Below are positions 1 to 9,842 of a stretch of DNA of 64,000 nucleotides, in pieces. The translations under genes and the position numbers were made by a program. The notes under the pieces are model-generated. The model worked only from the letters and a program-made list of their open reading frames with translations. It made no database searches and was not told the DNA's origin. Positions within the stretch are counted from its first letter, which is position 1. Every line of letters starts with the position of its first letter. The stretch lies in assembly GCF_016093545.1 (NCBI RefSeq), contig NZ_JADKYX010000008.1, positions 186,001 through 250,000 of the forward strand, in the 5' to 3' direction. Source of the stretch: Massilia rhizosphaerae (GTDB lineage: Bacteria; Pseudomonadota; Gammaproteobacteria; Burkholderiales; Burkholderiaceae_D).

Positions 1-1416
1 GAATGGCTGGCGCGCCTCGCGCACTGGGGCGTCGGTGCCTGCCTCGCGGACGACATGGGACTCGGCAAGACCCTGCAGGCGCTCGCGCTGATCCTGGCGC
101 GCGCGCCGGGCGGGCCGACGCTCGTCGTGGCGCCGACGTCCGTCGCGACGAACTGGCTGGCGGAAGCCGAGCGCTTCGCGCCGACCCTCAACGTGAAACT
201 GTTCGGGCCCGGCGACCGCGCCGCGATGCTGAAGGAGGCGGGCCCGTTCGACGTGATCGTCGCGAGCTACGGCCTGCTGCAGCTGGAGTCCGCGCTGTTC
301 GACGGCATCCGCTGGCACACGATCGTGCTTGACGAGGCGCAGGCGATCAAGAACGCATACACGCGCCGGTCGAACGCCGTGATGTCGCTGCAAGGCGACT
401 TCCGCATGGTCGCCACCGGCACGCCGCTGGAGAATCACCTGGGCGAGTTGTGGAACCTGTTCCGGTTCATCAATCCCGGCCTGCTCGGGACGAGCGACCA
501 GTTTCAGATGCGGTTCGCCGGCCCGATCGAAAAGGCAACCGACAAGCGCGCGGAACTGGCCGCGCGCACGCGGCTGCGCCGCCTCACGCAGCCGTTCATC
601 CTGCGCCGCACGAAGGCGCAGGTGCTGTCCGAGCTGCCGCCGCGCACGGAGGTCGTGCTGCCCGTGCAGCTGTCGGAAGAAGAGATGGCGCTGTACGAAT
701 CGCTGCGGCGGGAAGCCCTGGAGCGCCTCGCGGCCCTCGAGGCACCGCAATCGCAAAAACAGATCCAGATCCTGGCGGAGATGATGAAGCTGCGCCGCGC
801 GTGCTGCAATCCGGCCCTCGTGGCGCCGGACAGCGGCATCCGCAGCAGCAAGCTGGAAACGTTCGCGCGCCTCGCCGACGAACTGCTGGAGAACCGCCAC
901 AAGGCGCTCGTGTTCAGCCAGTTCGTCGACCACCTCACCTTGATCCGCAAGCATCTCGACGAGCGCGGCATCCGCTACCAGTACCTCGACGGATCGACGC
1001 CGATGCAGGAGCGCAAGCGCCGCGTGGACGCGTTCCAGGCCGGCGACGGCGACCTGTTCCTCATCTCGCTGAAGGCCGGCGGCGTCGGCATCAACCTGAC
1101 GGCGGCGGACTACGTGATCCACATGGACCCGTGGTGGAATCCGGCAGTGGAAGACCAGGCCAGCGACCGCGCGCACCGCATGGGCCAGCAGCGGCCCGTC
1201 ACGATCTACCGGCTGGTGGCGCGCCACACGATCGAGGAAGGCATCGTCGACCTGCACCGGCACAAGCGCGACCTGGCCGACAGCCTGCTGGAAGGGACGG
1301 ACCTCGCCGCGCGCATGTCGCCGGCGGACATGCTGGCCATGCTGCAGGCGGGGCTGGCGGGGTCGGCGAGCCCGCGTCCGGCCGGTATCGGTCGCGGACT
1401 CGTACCCGAACAATAA
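1..1416 (+). CDS. SNF2/DEAD-box family helicase, 3' part only
   Basis: The gene is open at the left edge of the window. Reading frame 1 runs from base 1 and already contains the Walker A motif DDMGLGKT at about 52-75. Further SNF2 motifs follow in order: DEAQ (331-342), the GTPLENHLGELW motif III region, and the C-terminal helicase block ending in DRAHRMGQ (about 1165-1188). About 471 residues are visible. The ATPase core is complete, but the N-terminal accessory region lies outside the window. The family are ATP-dependent DNA translocases that remodel protein-DNA complexes. The biological role in bacteria is mostly unknown. A second, complete SNF2 protein lies at 60861-63971. Confidence 0.9.
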   Translation, partial: EWLARLAHWGVGACLADDMGLGKTLQALALILARAPGGPTLVVAPTSVATNWLAEAERFAPTLNVKLFGPGDRAAMLKEAGPFDVIVASYGLLQLESALFDGIRWHTIVLDEAQAIKNAYTRRSNAVMSLQGDFRMVATGTPLENHLGELWNLFRFINPGLLGTSDQFQMRFAGPIEKATDKRAELAARTRLRRLTQPFILRRTKAQVLSELPPRTEVVLPVQLSEEEMALYESLRREALERLAALEAPQSQKQIQILAEMMKLRRACCNPALVAPDSGIRSSKLETFARLADELLENRHKALVFSQFVDHLTLIRKHLDERGIRYQYLDGSTPMQERKRRVDAFQAGDGDLFLISLKAGGVGINLTAADYVIHMDPWWNPAVEDQASDRAHRMGQQRPVTIYRLVARHTIEEGIVDLHRHKRDLADSLLEGTDLAARMSPADMLAMLQAGLAGSASPRPAGIGRGLVPEQ

Positions 1417-1447
1417 GCACGCCTGACAAAATCGATGGTCCCCTCCT

Positions 1448-2389
1448 TTATAGAACTCCTGTTTCCTTGAGCCAGCTTTCCACCATCGATGGCCAGGCCG
1501 CAATCGGATGGTCTTTGTCCCTAAGACCGAAAGCGTGCCCTCCCTTTGCAAAAAAATGAACCTCTGCCGGTACACCTGCCTGATCGAGCGCCCGGGCATA
1601 GAGCGTGCTGTTGCAGATGGGGTCGACCGGGTCGTCCCAAGCTTGCAGCAGAAATGTCGGCGGCGTTTCTTTCGTTACATGAATGCTTGATTCGAGTGCT
1701 CCAGAGCGACAAAGGTGACCCGGATAAAGCGCAATAGCAAAGTCAGGGCGACTGCTTAGCTTGTCTACGGCATCGACCGGCGCATAGGCAGGCGCAACAA
1801 TGTTGCTGGTCTGCGCGACCAGATATCCCCCTGCCGAGAAGCCGATGACGCCAATCTTTCGCGGGTTTAGGTTCAGTTCTCTTGCCTTCGACCGCACCAG
1901 CTTAATGGTGCGCTGAGCATCCTGTAGCGCAAGTGGTATTTTCGGAAAGATCCTGCACCGACATTTTTCATCCCAGTAGTCGTTCCCTCCGGGGACACGG
2001 TACTTGAGCAATACGCAAGTGATCCCACGTGATGTCAGCCAGTCGCAGATTTCTGTCCCTTCCAAATCAATGGCCAGGACTCGGAATCCTCCACCAGGAA
2101 ATACGATGATGGCGGCTCTGGTGTTCACACCCTTCGGCGGGTACACCGTCATCGTTGGATTGCTGACGTCATTGATCTGCATCCATCCACCGTGTTCTGT
2201 CGCAGCGACTACCGACTCTGGCTGTTGGGTAGATATTGCATTGGGTATTGCACCAGGCCAAATGGGAATTTGTAGATGTCCCGGCGACGGCTGCCAAGTC
2301 GCAGCGCGGGCCGAGGCGAAGCTGATCAAGAAAGCAGCCAGACTAATCAAGAAACATGTACGCACTGTGTCCCCTGTCACGGTTTTCAT
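1448..2389 (-). CDS. secreted alpha/beta-hydrolase (acetylesterase/lipase-like)
   Basis: This 313-residue protein has a Sec signal peptide (residues about 1-29, ending ASARA). It shows the elements of an alpha/beta-hydrolase fold esterase: an oxyanion-hole strand FPGGGF, the nucleophile elbow GFSAGG, an acid residue near AWDDPVD, and a catalytic His in GGHAFG near the C-terminus. The family includes acetyl-xylan and other carbohydrate esterases, but the substrate cannot be read from the sequence. The start is supported by an AAGGGACG ribosome-binding site. It converges with the SNF2 gene, with 31 bp between the stop codons. Periplasmic or extracellular location is inferred from the signal peptide. 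Confidence 0.8.
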   Translation of the reverse strand: MKTVTGDTVRTCFLISLAAFLISFASARAATWQPSPGHLQIPIWPGAIPNAISTQQPESVVAATEHGGWMQINDVSNPTMTVYPPKGVNTRAAIIVFPGGGFRVLAIDLEGTEICDWLTSRGITCVLLKYRVPGGNDYWDEKCRCRIFPKIPLALQDAQRTIKLVRSKARELNLNPRKIGVIGFSAGGYLVAQTSNIVAPAYAPVDAVDKLSSRPDFAIALYPGHLCRSGALESSIHVTKETPPTFLLQAWDDPVDPICNSTLYARALDQAGVPAEVHFFAKGGHAFGLRDKDHPIAAWPSMVESWLKETGVL

Positions 2390-2592
2390 TAGACGTCCCT
2401 TCTCGGGCGTATTGGAAGTGTCTTCCAGATCGTGGCTCAGTGGGCAGGCATGTGATGAACCGACCGGTCTACGTGATGAGTTACCGGAAATGTAAAAATT
2501 TATAGTAAAGTATTATTTCTATCAGGTAATTTGCATCGGTGCGGCTATCACGGCATGACCCGGCAGCATGAGGTTGAGATGGTGAGGGAATC

Positions 2593-4539
2593 GTGAAGTG
2601 CTTGTGGAAGCTGTTTGTTTTCCTGGGTTTGCTGGTCTTGTTCGGTGGATGTGCCGTTTCCCGCGCAAACGCGGCGGAAGACGGTGCGCGTCAATGGATC
2701 GCGACGCACGAATTCGCCACTAATCGGGATTCGAATTTCGCCTACAAGATTTCGCCGGACGGCAAAAAGATCGCCTGGCTTGCCGTGAAAGGAACGTCCC
2801 TGGCCTTGTTTATCAAGGATCTGGAAAGCGGCCGCGTATTTTCGAAAAATTCCCACGACATCTGGAATTTCGCCTGGACGCGCGACAGCCAGCATGTCGT
2901 ATCCGATTCGCTGGCGCTATCCGGCACGGCCAACCGTGTCGTTGCCGTGTTGAGCGCGAAAGAAGGCACGGAATCGTTTTCGGTATACACCCCTGGAGAA
3001 AAGGGAACGTCACTCATCGTCAGCGAGATTGCCGGCGATAATGATCACATCCTCGTGTCGAATAATGCGCGCGACCGGCGTTATTTCGATCTGTTCGAGG
3101 TCAGCCTTGCTTCCGGCAAGTCCGAATTAATTGCGGAAAACGATGGAACGGTCCGGGCGTGGCTGACCGATACGGCCGGCCGCCTGGCTGGCAGGATCCG
3201 TACCGACAAGGCGCGCAATACATTCCAGGTCCTGACGTCCGAAGGCGGCTACGCCGACGTGTACACGTGGAACGACGATGACCGGGTGACCGTGCTCAGC
3301 GTGTCGACCGCATCGCGCCAGGCATATTTGCTGAGCAACAAGGACGCCGACCGGGTCGCGTTGATCGGCCTGGACATCGATACCGGGAAGACGAGGCTGA
3401 TCCATGAGGATGCGGCGGTCGACATCTCGACCGTCTATACCGATCCCGCCAGCGGCGTGCCGCTGGTCGCCGTCAGCGAGCCGGACTATCCGCGCAACGT
3501 CGTCCTGGATCCGCGGCTCGGCAAGGTCGAGGAGATCCTCGCCGCACGGCGGCCGGTGCGGCTGGGCATCGAAAATACCGATGACGCGGTACGCAAGCTG
3601 GTGCTGAGCCTGACGACCGATACCGGCAAGGAGTACTACCTGGCCGATCTCGACACGGGGCAAACGGTGCTGGTTGGCGCCGCCAGCACCAGGACGTTCC
3701 GCCGCGCGCTGCGCCGCATGGAGCCCGTCGAACTGCCGAGCCGCGACGGCACGCGCCTGCATGGCTACCTGACCCGGCCGGATGGCGCGGGTCCACATCC
3801 CTTGATCGTCCTGGCGCATGGCGGACCATGGAGCAGGACCGTCTGGGGCTACGACGCGCAGACGCAGTTCCTGGCCAATCGTGGCTACGCGGTGCTGGAC
3901 GTTAATTTTCGCGGCTCAACCGGATACGGCCGGCACTTCGAGGCGCTCGGATTCGATGAATGGGGCGGCAAGATGCAGGACGATCTCGACGACGCGGCCG
4001 CTTGGGCGCTGGCGCAGGGCCTGGCGGTGCCCGGCAAAGTGGGCATCATGGGCTGGAGCTATGGCGGCTACGCGGCCGCGATGGGCGTGACGACGGCGCC
4101 CGAACGTTTTGCGTGCGGGATTGCCGTCAACGGCCCGCTCGACCTGATCGAGCTCGTCGAGGACCTGGCGCCCGCATGGCATTTCGATGGCCCCCTGGTG
4201 CGGCGCTATGTCGGCGATCCCGCCCAAAGCGCACAGCGCGCGACGATGCGGGGGCGGTCCCCGGCGTTCCTGGCGGATCGCCTGTCCCGGCCGCTGCTGC
4301 TGGTGCAGGGAAGCGCCGACGACCGGGTCAGCGCCGCCACGGCCGCCGCCTTCGCGCAGGCGGCGCAGCGCGCCGGCAAGCCGCTCGAATATTGGTCGGT
4401 GCCGGGCGCCGGCCACGACTTCACCAACTGGAAGGACAGGCTCAAGCTGTACCGCAAGAGCGAGCGGTTTCTTGCGCGCTGCCTCGGTGGATCGGACGGC
4501 GGTTTCGATTTCTACGAACTCGGCTATTTCCTGTTTTGA
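2593..4539 (+). CDS. S9 family prolyl-oligopeptidase, lipoprotein form
   Basis: The protein has 648 residues and starts at GTG, preceded by GAGGGAA. The N-terminus is a lipoprotein signal with lipobox LFGGC (Cys20), so the enzyme is probably membrane-tethered. Residues about 40-370 form a weakly conserved beta-propeller region. Residues about 380-630 are the S9 catalytic domain, with Ser489 in GWSYGGY, Asp576 in GSADDRV and His608 in GAGHDF. Such enzymes cleave short peptides after proline or release blocked N-terminal residues. An AT-rich 200-bp region upstream (2390-2592) probably carries its promoter. Substrate specificity is not visible. Confidence 0.88.
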   Translation: MKCLWKLFVFLGLLVLFGGCAVSRANAAEDGARQWIATHEFATNRDSNFAYKISPDGKKIAWLAVKGTSLALFIKDLESGRVFSKNSHDIWNFAWTRDSQHVVSDSLALSGTANRVVAVLSAKEGTESFSVYTPGEKGTSLIVSEIAGDNDHILVSNNARDRRYFDLFEVSLASGKSELIAENDGTVRAWLTDTAGRLAGRIRTDKARNTFQVLTSEGGYADVYTWNDDDRVTVLSVSTASRQAYLLSNKDADRVALIGLDIDTGKTRLIHEDAAVDISTVYTDPASGVPLVAVSEPDYPRNVVLDPRLGKVEEILAARRPVRLGIENTDDAVRKLVLSLTTDTGKEYYLADLDTGQTVLVGAASTRTFRRALRRMEPVELPSRDGTRLHGYLTRPDGAGPHPLIVLAHGGPWSRTVWGYDAQTQFLANRGYAVLDVNFRGSTGYGRHFEALGFDEWGGKMQDDLDDAAAWALAQGLAVPGKVGIMGWSYGGYAAAMGVTTAPERFACGIAVNGPLDLIELVEDLAPAWHFDGPLVRRYVGDPAQSAQRATMRGRSPAFLADRLSRPLLLVQGSADDRVSAATAAAFAQAAQRAGKPLEYWSVPGAGHDFTNWKDRLKLYRKSERFLARCLGGSDGGFDFYELGYFLF

Positions 4540-4596
4540 CAGCGCCGCGGCCCGTCATCCGGCCGTCACTCTCCCTTGAACCCGATCGACGATTCC

Positions 4597-5418
4597 ATGA
4601 AACTGCGTAAATTGTTTATGCCCGGTCTGCTTGCGCTCCTGTCGGTACAGGCGCATGCGCAAGACGGCCAGGCCGCGGCACCCTCTTTCAGCGCCGGCAT
4701 CGGCATTGCGTCTTATGCATACCGCGAGCCCGGCATCATGAAGATCGAAGGCAGCAAAGTCGCCGCCGAGTTCGGCGTGAACGGCGGGCTTGCAGCGGAT
4801 TATTTCGGCGCAGCCGCCCTGCGCTATGTTACCGGCAACGTCGACTACCGCTCCGACGCGCGCTATGGGTCCGCTGCCGAAAGCGACAAGCGCGACTACT
4901 ATGTCGAGGCACGCGCCCTGGCTGGACGCCTGCTGCGGTACGGCGGCCTGGACGTCGCGCCGTTCGCGGGCCTGGGCTATCGCTACCTGTACAACGATCT
5001 GCGCGGCGTGAACAGCCTGGGCCAGGCCGGCAACCGGCGCACCAATGCCATGTTTTACCTGCCCGTCGGCGTCACGCTCGCACACGCCCTGCACGACGGC
5101 GCACGGGCCGAGGCCAGCGTCGAGTGGGACCCCTTGCTGCACGGTCGCCAGGATACCCGCCTGTCGGATGCGCAGCAGGAATACGGCGATGTGTCCAGCA
5201 CGCAGCGCGTCGGCTTCGGCGTCAAGCTGCATCTGGCTTATGCGACGCAACACTGGGAGGTCCAGCCGTACATCGATTACTGGCGGATCGAGGCGTCGGA
5301 CACGGCACCCTTGCTCGTCAACGGCATGCCGGACCGGGACAGCTATGGGCAGAAGTACATCCAGGAGCCCCGTAACCGAACCACGGAAGCGGGTGTAAAG
5401 GTGGCCTACCGGTTCTAA
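4597..5418 (+). CDS. outer-membrane beta-barrel protein of unknown function
   Basis: I do not recognise a named family. The ATG at 4597 is preferred over an in-frame TTG at 4576 because it places a clean signal peptide (residues about 1-22, ending AHAQ) at the N-terminus. The mature chain has alternating hydrophobic and polar residues, many aromatics and glycines, and ends in KVAYRF. A terminal phenylalanine is typical of Bam-assembled barrels. It lies 57 bp after the S9 peptidase on the same strand and may be co-transcribed with it. Confidence 0.65.
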   Translation: MKLRKLFMPGLLALLSVQAHAQDGQAAAPSFSAGIGIASYAYREPGIMKIEGSKVAAEFGVNGGLAADYFGAAALRYVTGNVDYRSDARYGSAAESDKRDYYVEARALAGRLLRYGGLDVAPFAGLGYRYLYNDLRGVNSLGQAGNRRTNAMFYLPVGVTLAHALHDGARAEASVEWDPLLHGRQDTRLSDAQQEYGDVSSTQRVGFGVKLHLAYATQHWEVQPYIDYWRIEASDTAPLLVNGMPDRDSYGQKYIQEPRNRTTEAGVKVAYRF

Positions 5419-5581
5419 TGGGTCTGATTTTATTGCCGATGAGCGCCATTGCGGGGACGTTGACGACGGTTGCCGTCATGGCACGTTCGTGACGTATTGT
5501 TTCAGATGCCCTCAAGCATCTCGAATGATGCTAATCTGACGCCCCCCCATCTGGCCCTTCATTCACCCAGGCAGATAGAAC

Positions 5582-7447
5582 ATGATGAAATCGAAAATCG
5601 CACTTGCCGTCCTGCTGACCAGCGTCGCGCTGGCGCCGGCGAGTGCGCGCCCCAAGCACCATCACAAGGCCGCCGCGAGCGGCAGCGCCAAGACCAGGGC
5701 GCACGCCACGAAGACACACACCGCGAAGGCACACGCCGTCCACAAGCCCGCCGCGCGCATCGTCGCCGCGCCGCAGAACCGCAACGACCGCTTCATGGAC
5801 TCGCTGTCCATGCAATTCCTCACCGCGCTGTGGCGCATCGATCCGGAAGACGGCATCTCCGTCGGCAAGTTCGACGTGGCCGCGAAAATCACGATTCCCG
5901 ACGCCGCTTCGCGCGCGAAGCGGCTCGCCTTCATCGACGAATGGCTCGACAAGTTCGGCAAGCTGAACGCCGACAGGCTGTCGCCGAACCAGCGCACGGA
6001 CCTCGCCGTCCTGCTCAACAAGCTGAAATACGACCGCTGGCAGTTGACGACGTTCCGCGAATTCGAATGGAACCCGGCCGAGTACAACGTGGCGCAGCCG
6101 CTCGACCTGATCCTGAACACGGAATACGCGGCCAAGGCGCAGCGCCTGCGCACGATCCTGAAGCGCCTGGCCTACGTGCCGGCGTATTACCAGGCCGCGC
6201 GCGCGTCCATCGTCAACCCGACGCACGAGCACACGCAGCTCGCGCTGCAGCAGGCGCCGGGCACGCTCGTCGTGCTGGCGGACCTCGGCCAGGCCGCGCA
6301 GGACTCGATCCTGACGCCGCAGGAGAAGGCGATCTTCGCGCTGCGCGTCGCGAACGCGGGCACGGCGGTGCTGGGCTGGGTGGACTTCCTGACGGACCTC
6401 GACAAATCGCAGATGCAGATGCACCGCGCCCGCTCGTTCCGCATCGGGAAGGACTTGTACGAACAAAAATTCGCCTTCGAGATCCAGTCGGCCAACACGG
6501 GCGAGCAGACCTACCGCAAGGCGCTGGCCGCGCGCGACGAACTCCTGACCCGCATGGACGGCCTGGCCGACCAGCTGTGGGACAAGACGATGGGCAGCAC
6601 CCCGAAGCCGACCGACCGGTATAAAAAAATCGGCATGGTGATCGACAAGCTCTCGCTGCAGCACACGACGCCGGCGAACTTCCTGCCCGAGATCCGCCGC
6701 CAGATCCCGCAGCTGCAGGACTGGGTCGTCTCGCACGACCTCGTGTCGATCGACCCGAGCAAGCCGCTCGTCGTGCGCGAGACGCCGCTGTACCAGCGCG
6801 GCGTGGCCGGCGCCAGCATCGACGCGCCGGGCCCGTACCGTCCGCGCGACAAAACGTACTACAACGTGACGCCGCTGGACGACCTCACGCCCGAGCAGGC
6901 CGAAAGCAGCCTGCGCGAGTACAACAACTGGATGCTGCAAATCCTGAACATCCATGAAGCGATTCCCGGCCACTACACGCAGCTGATGAACGCGAACCGT
7001 TCGCCGTCGCTGGTGAAGGCCTTGTTCGGCAATGGCGCGATGGTCGAAGGCTGGGCCGTGTACGGCGAGCGCATGATGCTGGATTCGGGCTATGGCGACA
7101 ACGCGCCGGAGCTGTGGCTGATGTGGTGCAAGTGGAACCTGCGCAGCGTGTCCAACGCGATCCTCGACTACAGCGTGCACGTGCTGGGCATGACGCGCGA
7201 CCAGGCCATGGACCTGCTGGTGCGCCAGGCCTTCCAGACGCCGCAGGAAGCGGCCGAAAAATGGCGCCGCGCGCAGCTGTCGTCGGTGCAGCTCTCCAGC
7301 TATTTCAGCGGCTACAGCGACATCATGGAACTGCGCGAACGCCGCAAGGAGCAACTGGGCGACCGCTTCAACCTCAAGCAATTCCACGACCAGTTCCTCA
7401 GCTACGGGAATGCGCCCGTGAAGATCATCGGGGAGTTGATGCGGTAA
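5582..7447 (+). CDS. DUF885 family protein, secreted putative metallopeptidase
   Basis: This 621-residue protein has a signal peptide (cleavage about PASA|RP). It is followed by a basic, His/Ala/Lys-rich linker to about residue 60 that looks disordered. The rest matches the DUF885 type, whose hallmark is the HEAIPGH motif (about residues 458-464), an HExxxGH zinc-binding signature, followed by GWAVYGERMM. The length is normal for the family. DUF885 proteins are predicted zinc peptidases, but I know of no defined substrate. It begins with two consecutive Met codons and has its own upstream region of 163 bp. Confidence 0.85.
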   Translation: MMKSKIALAVLLTSVALAPASARPKHHHKAAASGSAKTRAHATKTHTAKAHAVHKPAARIVAAPQNRNDRFMDSLSMQFLTALWRIDPEDGISVGKFDVAAKITIPDAASRAKRLAFIDEWLDKFGKLNADRLSPNQRTDLAVLLNKLKYDRWQLTTFREFEWNPAEYNVAQPLDLILNTEYAAKAQRLRTILKRLAYVPAYYQAARASIVNPTHEHTQLALQQAPGTLVVLADLGQAAQDSILTPQEKAIFALRVANAGTAVLGWVDFLTDLDKSQMQMHRARSFRIGKDLYEQKFAFEIQSANTGEQTYRKALAARDELLTRMDGLADQLWDKTMGSTPKPTDRYKKIGMVIDKLSLQHTTPANFLPEIRRQIPQLQDWVVSHDLVSIDPSKPLVVRETPLYQRGVAGASIDAPGPYRPRDKTYYNVTPLDDLTPEQAESSLREYNNWMLQILNIHEAIPGHYTQLMNANRSPSLVKALFGNGAMVEGWAVYGERMMLDSGYGDNAPELWLMWCKWNLRSVSNAILDYSVHVLGMTRDQAMDLLVRQAFQTPQEAAEKWRRAQLSSVQLSSYFSGYSDIMELRERRKEQLGDRFNLKQFHDQFLSYGNAPVKIIGELMR

Positions 7448-7553
7448 GTGAAGCGCACGCCGCCGATCCCCGCGCGAGCGGGCAGGCGGCGATGCGCTCG
7501 TGGTGACCGATGGCTAGGCGCAGCAGGTGTTCGCACTGGCACACCAACGATAG

Positions 7554-8078
7554 TCAAGGCGCCGTCAACACGAACAAGGCGGCAACTGCCTTGCACACGG
7601 CAACATTGAATTTTTTCTGGTCCTGCGCCTCGTCCAGGGTCAGGCTCGATACGAGGACTTTGTCGTCGGGGTCGCCGGAGATGCCATACAGGCGCACTTT
7701 CCCATCCTTGACCTCGTACGCCAGCGCGGCATCGAAGCCGTGCTCGATCGTTGCATCGCGAAAGCGCGTCAGCAGCTTGCCGAGCCGCTTGCGCTTGGTC
7801 TTGTCGTTCACGGCCGCCACGGCCAGGTCGCCGGTCAGCTGCGGCGGCAGGTTCGTGAAATAGACGTTGGCGACATTCAGCATGTATTTGTTACAGTCGG
7901 CGACCTTGTGGGCCTTGTGGTCCGCGACGAATTGCTTGATCGCGCCAGTATAAGGCGCGCCCGAGGCGTTCCCGACGGCGGCGATACTCAATCCGTCGGG
8001 AGAGCCGGCATGGGCTGCCGCAGCGCAGGCGATCAGCGCTGCCAGCGTTAGCATGTGTTTGAAAGAGATCGTCATCAT
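7554..8078 (-). CDS. small secreted protein, candidate immunity to the T6SS peptidoglycan effector
   Basis: This 174-residue protein has a signal peptide ending AHAG at about residue 25. No enzyme motif is visible. Its start overlaps the stop of the peptidoglycan-hydrolase gene by 4 bases (ATGA), so the two are translationally coupled. Immunity proteins against periplasm-acting T6SS effectors are typically encoded directly downstream of the effector and exported by Sec, which matches this position and signal. The general length and the pattern with two cysteines resemble Tai-type immunity proteins, but I cannot assign it to that family. The immunity role is inference. Confidence 0.6.
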   Translation of the reverse strand: MMTISFKHMLTLAALIACAAAAHAGSPDGLSIAAVGNASGAPYTGAIKQFVADHKAHKVADCNKYMLNVANVYFTNLPPQLTGDLAVAAVNDKTKRKRLGKLLTRFRDATIEHGFDAALAYEVKDGKVRLYGISGDPDDKVLVSSLTLDEAQDQKKFNVAVCKAVAALFVLTAP

Positions 8079-9832
8079 TGTGTTTTTTCGTTCGTACTCG
8101 AGACAGCGTAGGCGATATTCAGGAAATTCTTGTTGGCGTCGTCGATATCGACGATTTCAGGCTCTGGTTGCGACTTAGCGTATTCCTCGTACGTCACCGG
8201 AATATAGAAGCCATGGAGTTTTTGCTCGAGCGGCGTGCCATTCAGCTTGAACCTGGCAGACACATCCGTAACTTTATACAGCGACAGCTTCAATCGATCG
8301 CTCTGGTTGCCACCGAGGCCGGCAATATCACCGTCCGTCGTCTTGCCATACACGAAGGTCACGTGCCCGGTGCCATGCGCCTTGTTCGTGCCCGCGAAAT
8401 AATTGCGCATCACCATGAGAGCACCGTACACCGGTTTGTCGATCTTCTTGAATTTCTTCGACCAGGTTGCAAACTGCGACGACGCACTCTTCTCGTAGGG
8501 CGCACCGGCCGTCATCAGGCAATAATTGGCGAACGATGCGCACCAGGGCGTGGTGACCATGTTGCCGCCCAGCCCGAGCCGCTTGTGGAAATTCCCGGTC
8601 TTGGTGATGACGTCCTCTTTCATTCCGGCCCATTTCTTCGCTTCCTCGATCGCCACCGGCATCCACGGCGCCGTCTTCTGGTCGGCCGGCACGATGGCCA
8701 ACGGCTCGCCCGTGCCTTTCTTGCTGCGCGTCAGGTCGGCGCTGGTCGCAGGTGGCGTGGCGGGTGCCTTCGCGCCCGCCGCCGGCTTCGGTTTCGCCGT
8801 GGGCACCGGACGCGCCGCGGGGGTCTTTCGCCTGCCCGACGGCGGGCCGTAGATGCCGATCACCTGGCCGACGTAGATCTTGGCGGGATCCTTGATGGCG
8901 GGATTGTCCTTCACGATCTCGCCCACGGTCGTGCCGAAGCGTCCCGCCAGGATGCCGAGGGTTTCCTTGTGCGCCACGACGTGGTCGAACGGCTTGCGCG
9001 CCGGGTTGGTGACGCTGGCCGGCGGCTTCTTCGGCGCGGTGGGTGCTTCGTAGCTGACCAGGTCGTGCAGCAGCACGTAGGCACTGGACACGCCGTCCAT
9101 CACGAACTCGAACTGTTTTTTCCAGACGCCGGTCACATCGGGGAAATGAATCTCGACCTTCTTGCCGGGTTCCGTGTGGGCGATCCTGGGTAACTGGCCG
9201 CTGGGGTCCGTCTTTTTTTCGTAGGTCTTGTCACCGATCTTGATCTGCGTCGGAAGGTCCGGCTTCGGCATGGCGCCGTCGGACACCGTTACCAGCGTCG
9301 TCGGCACTTCCAGTTCGTGGCGCGTATTCTGATTAGCATGAAAGCCCTCGAACTTTTCCATGGCATCGAGGACCTCTTCCATCTTGGCGTCGGAAATGTC
9401 GCTCAGCCTGGTCGTGATCGGCAAACCTGTATGCTTGCTGATCGCATTGGCATAACGAAGCGGATCGTTCTTGTCCGTGGCCGGCGCATAGCCCTTCATC
9501 AGCGTCCCTGGTTCATCTGGGTTGGGAATACCGGTCAGCATCGTATAAATGGTACGGTCGTTGTAGGCGCGACGCAGCAATTGCTTCTTCTGCAGTCGGC
9601 CCTCGGCGTAACTCCTGAATATCAGGAATGAGGCATTTTTCTTGGTCTTGCCGACGCCAATGGCGCCCATGATCATCTGCTTGCCCTTCCGAGGCGGACG
9701 GATGTTGCCGGGGTTGTTGAAGCGCCATGCAATCGTGCCGCCGGTACGCAGCAGGTGCGTACCATCGTCGCTGGCGTAATCGACGGTCAAGGTATCGGCG
9801 TCGTATCTGGCACTGATGAATTCGCGACTCAT
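8075..9832 (-). CDS. T6SS effector: LysM plus TIGR02594-type peptidoglycan hydrolase
   Basis: The protein has 585 residues and no signal peptide. The N-terminal part (about 35-130) holds WRFNNPGNIRP, a motif of phage-type virion and lytic proteins. The middle (about 285-330) is a LysM-like repeat ending YVGQVIGIYGPP, followed by a Pro/Ala/Lys-rich linker. The C-terminal part (about 385-555) fits the TIGR02594 amidase/endopeptidase family: catalytic Cys in TPWCASFANYC, His in GTGHVTFVYG, then GLGGNQSD. Position between a VgrG operon and a candidate immunity gene indicates delivery into rival periplasms. The cleavage site in peptidoglycan cannot be read. Confidence 0.75.
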   Translation of the reverse strand: MSREFISARYDADTLTVDYASDDGTHLLRTGGTIAWRFNNPGNIRPPRKGKQMIMGAIGVGKTKKNASFLIFRSYAEGRLQKKQLLRRAYNDRTIYTMLTGIPNPDEPGTLMKGYAPATDKNDPLRYANAISKHTGLPITTRLSDISDAKMEEVLDAMEKFEGFHANQNTRHELEVPTTLVTVSDGAMPKPDLPTQIKIGDKTYEKKTDPSGQLPRIAHTEPGKKVEIHFPDVTGVWKKQFEFVMDGVSSAYVLLHDLVSYEAPTAPKKPPASVTNPARKPFDHVVAHKETLGILAGRFGTTVGEIVKDNPAIKDPAKIYVGQVIGIYGPPSGRRKTPAARPVPTAKPKPAAGAKAPATPPATSADLTRSKKGTGEPLAIVPADQKTAPWMPVAIEEAKKWAGMKEDVITKTGNFHKRLGLGGNMVTTPWCASFANYCLMTAGAPYEKSASSQFATWSKKFKKIDKPVYGALMVMRNYFAGTNKAHGTGHVTFVYGKTTDGDIAGLGGNQSDRLKLSLYKVTDVSARFKLNGTPLEQKLHGFYIPVTYEEYAKSQPEPEIVDIDDANKNFLNIAYAVSSTNEKTQ

Positions 9833-9842
9833 GGCTGCAATC

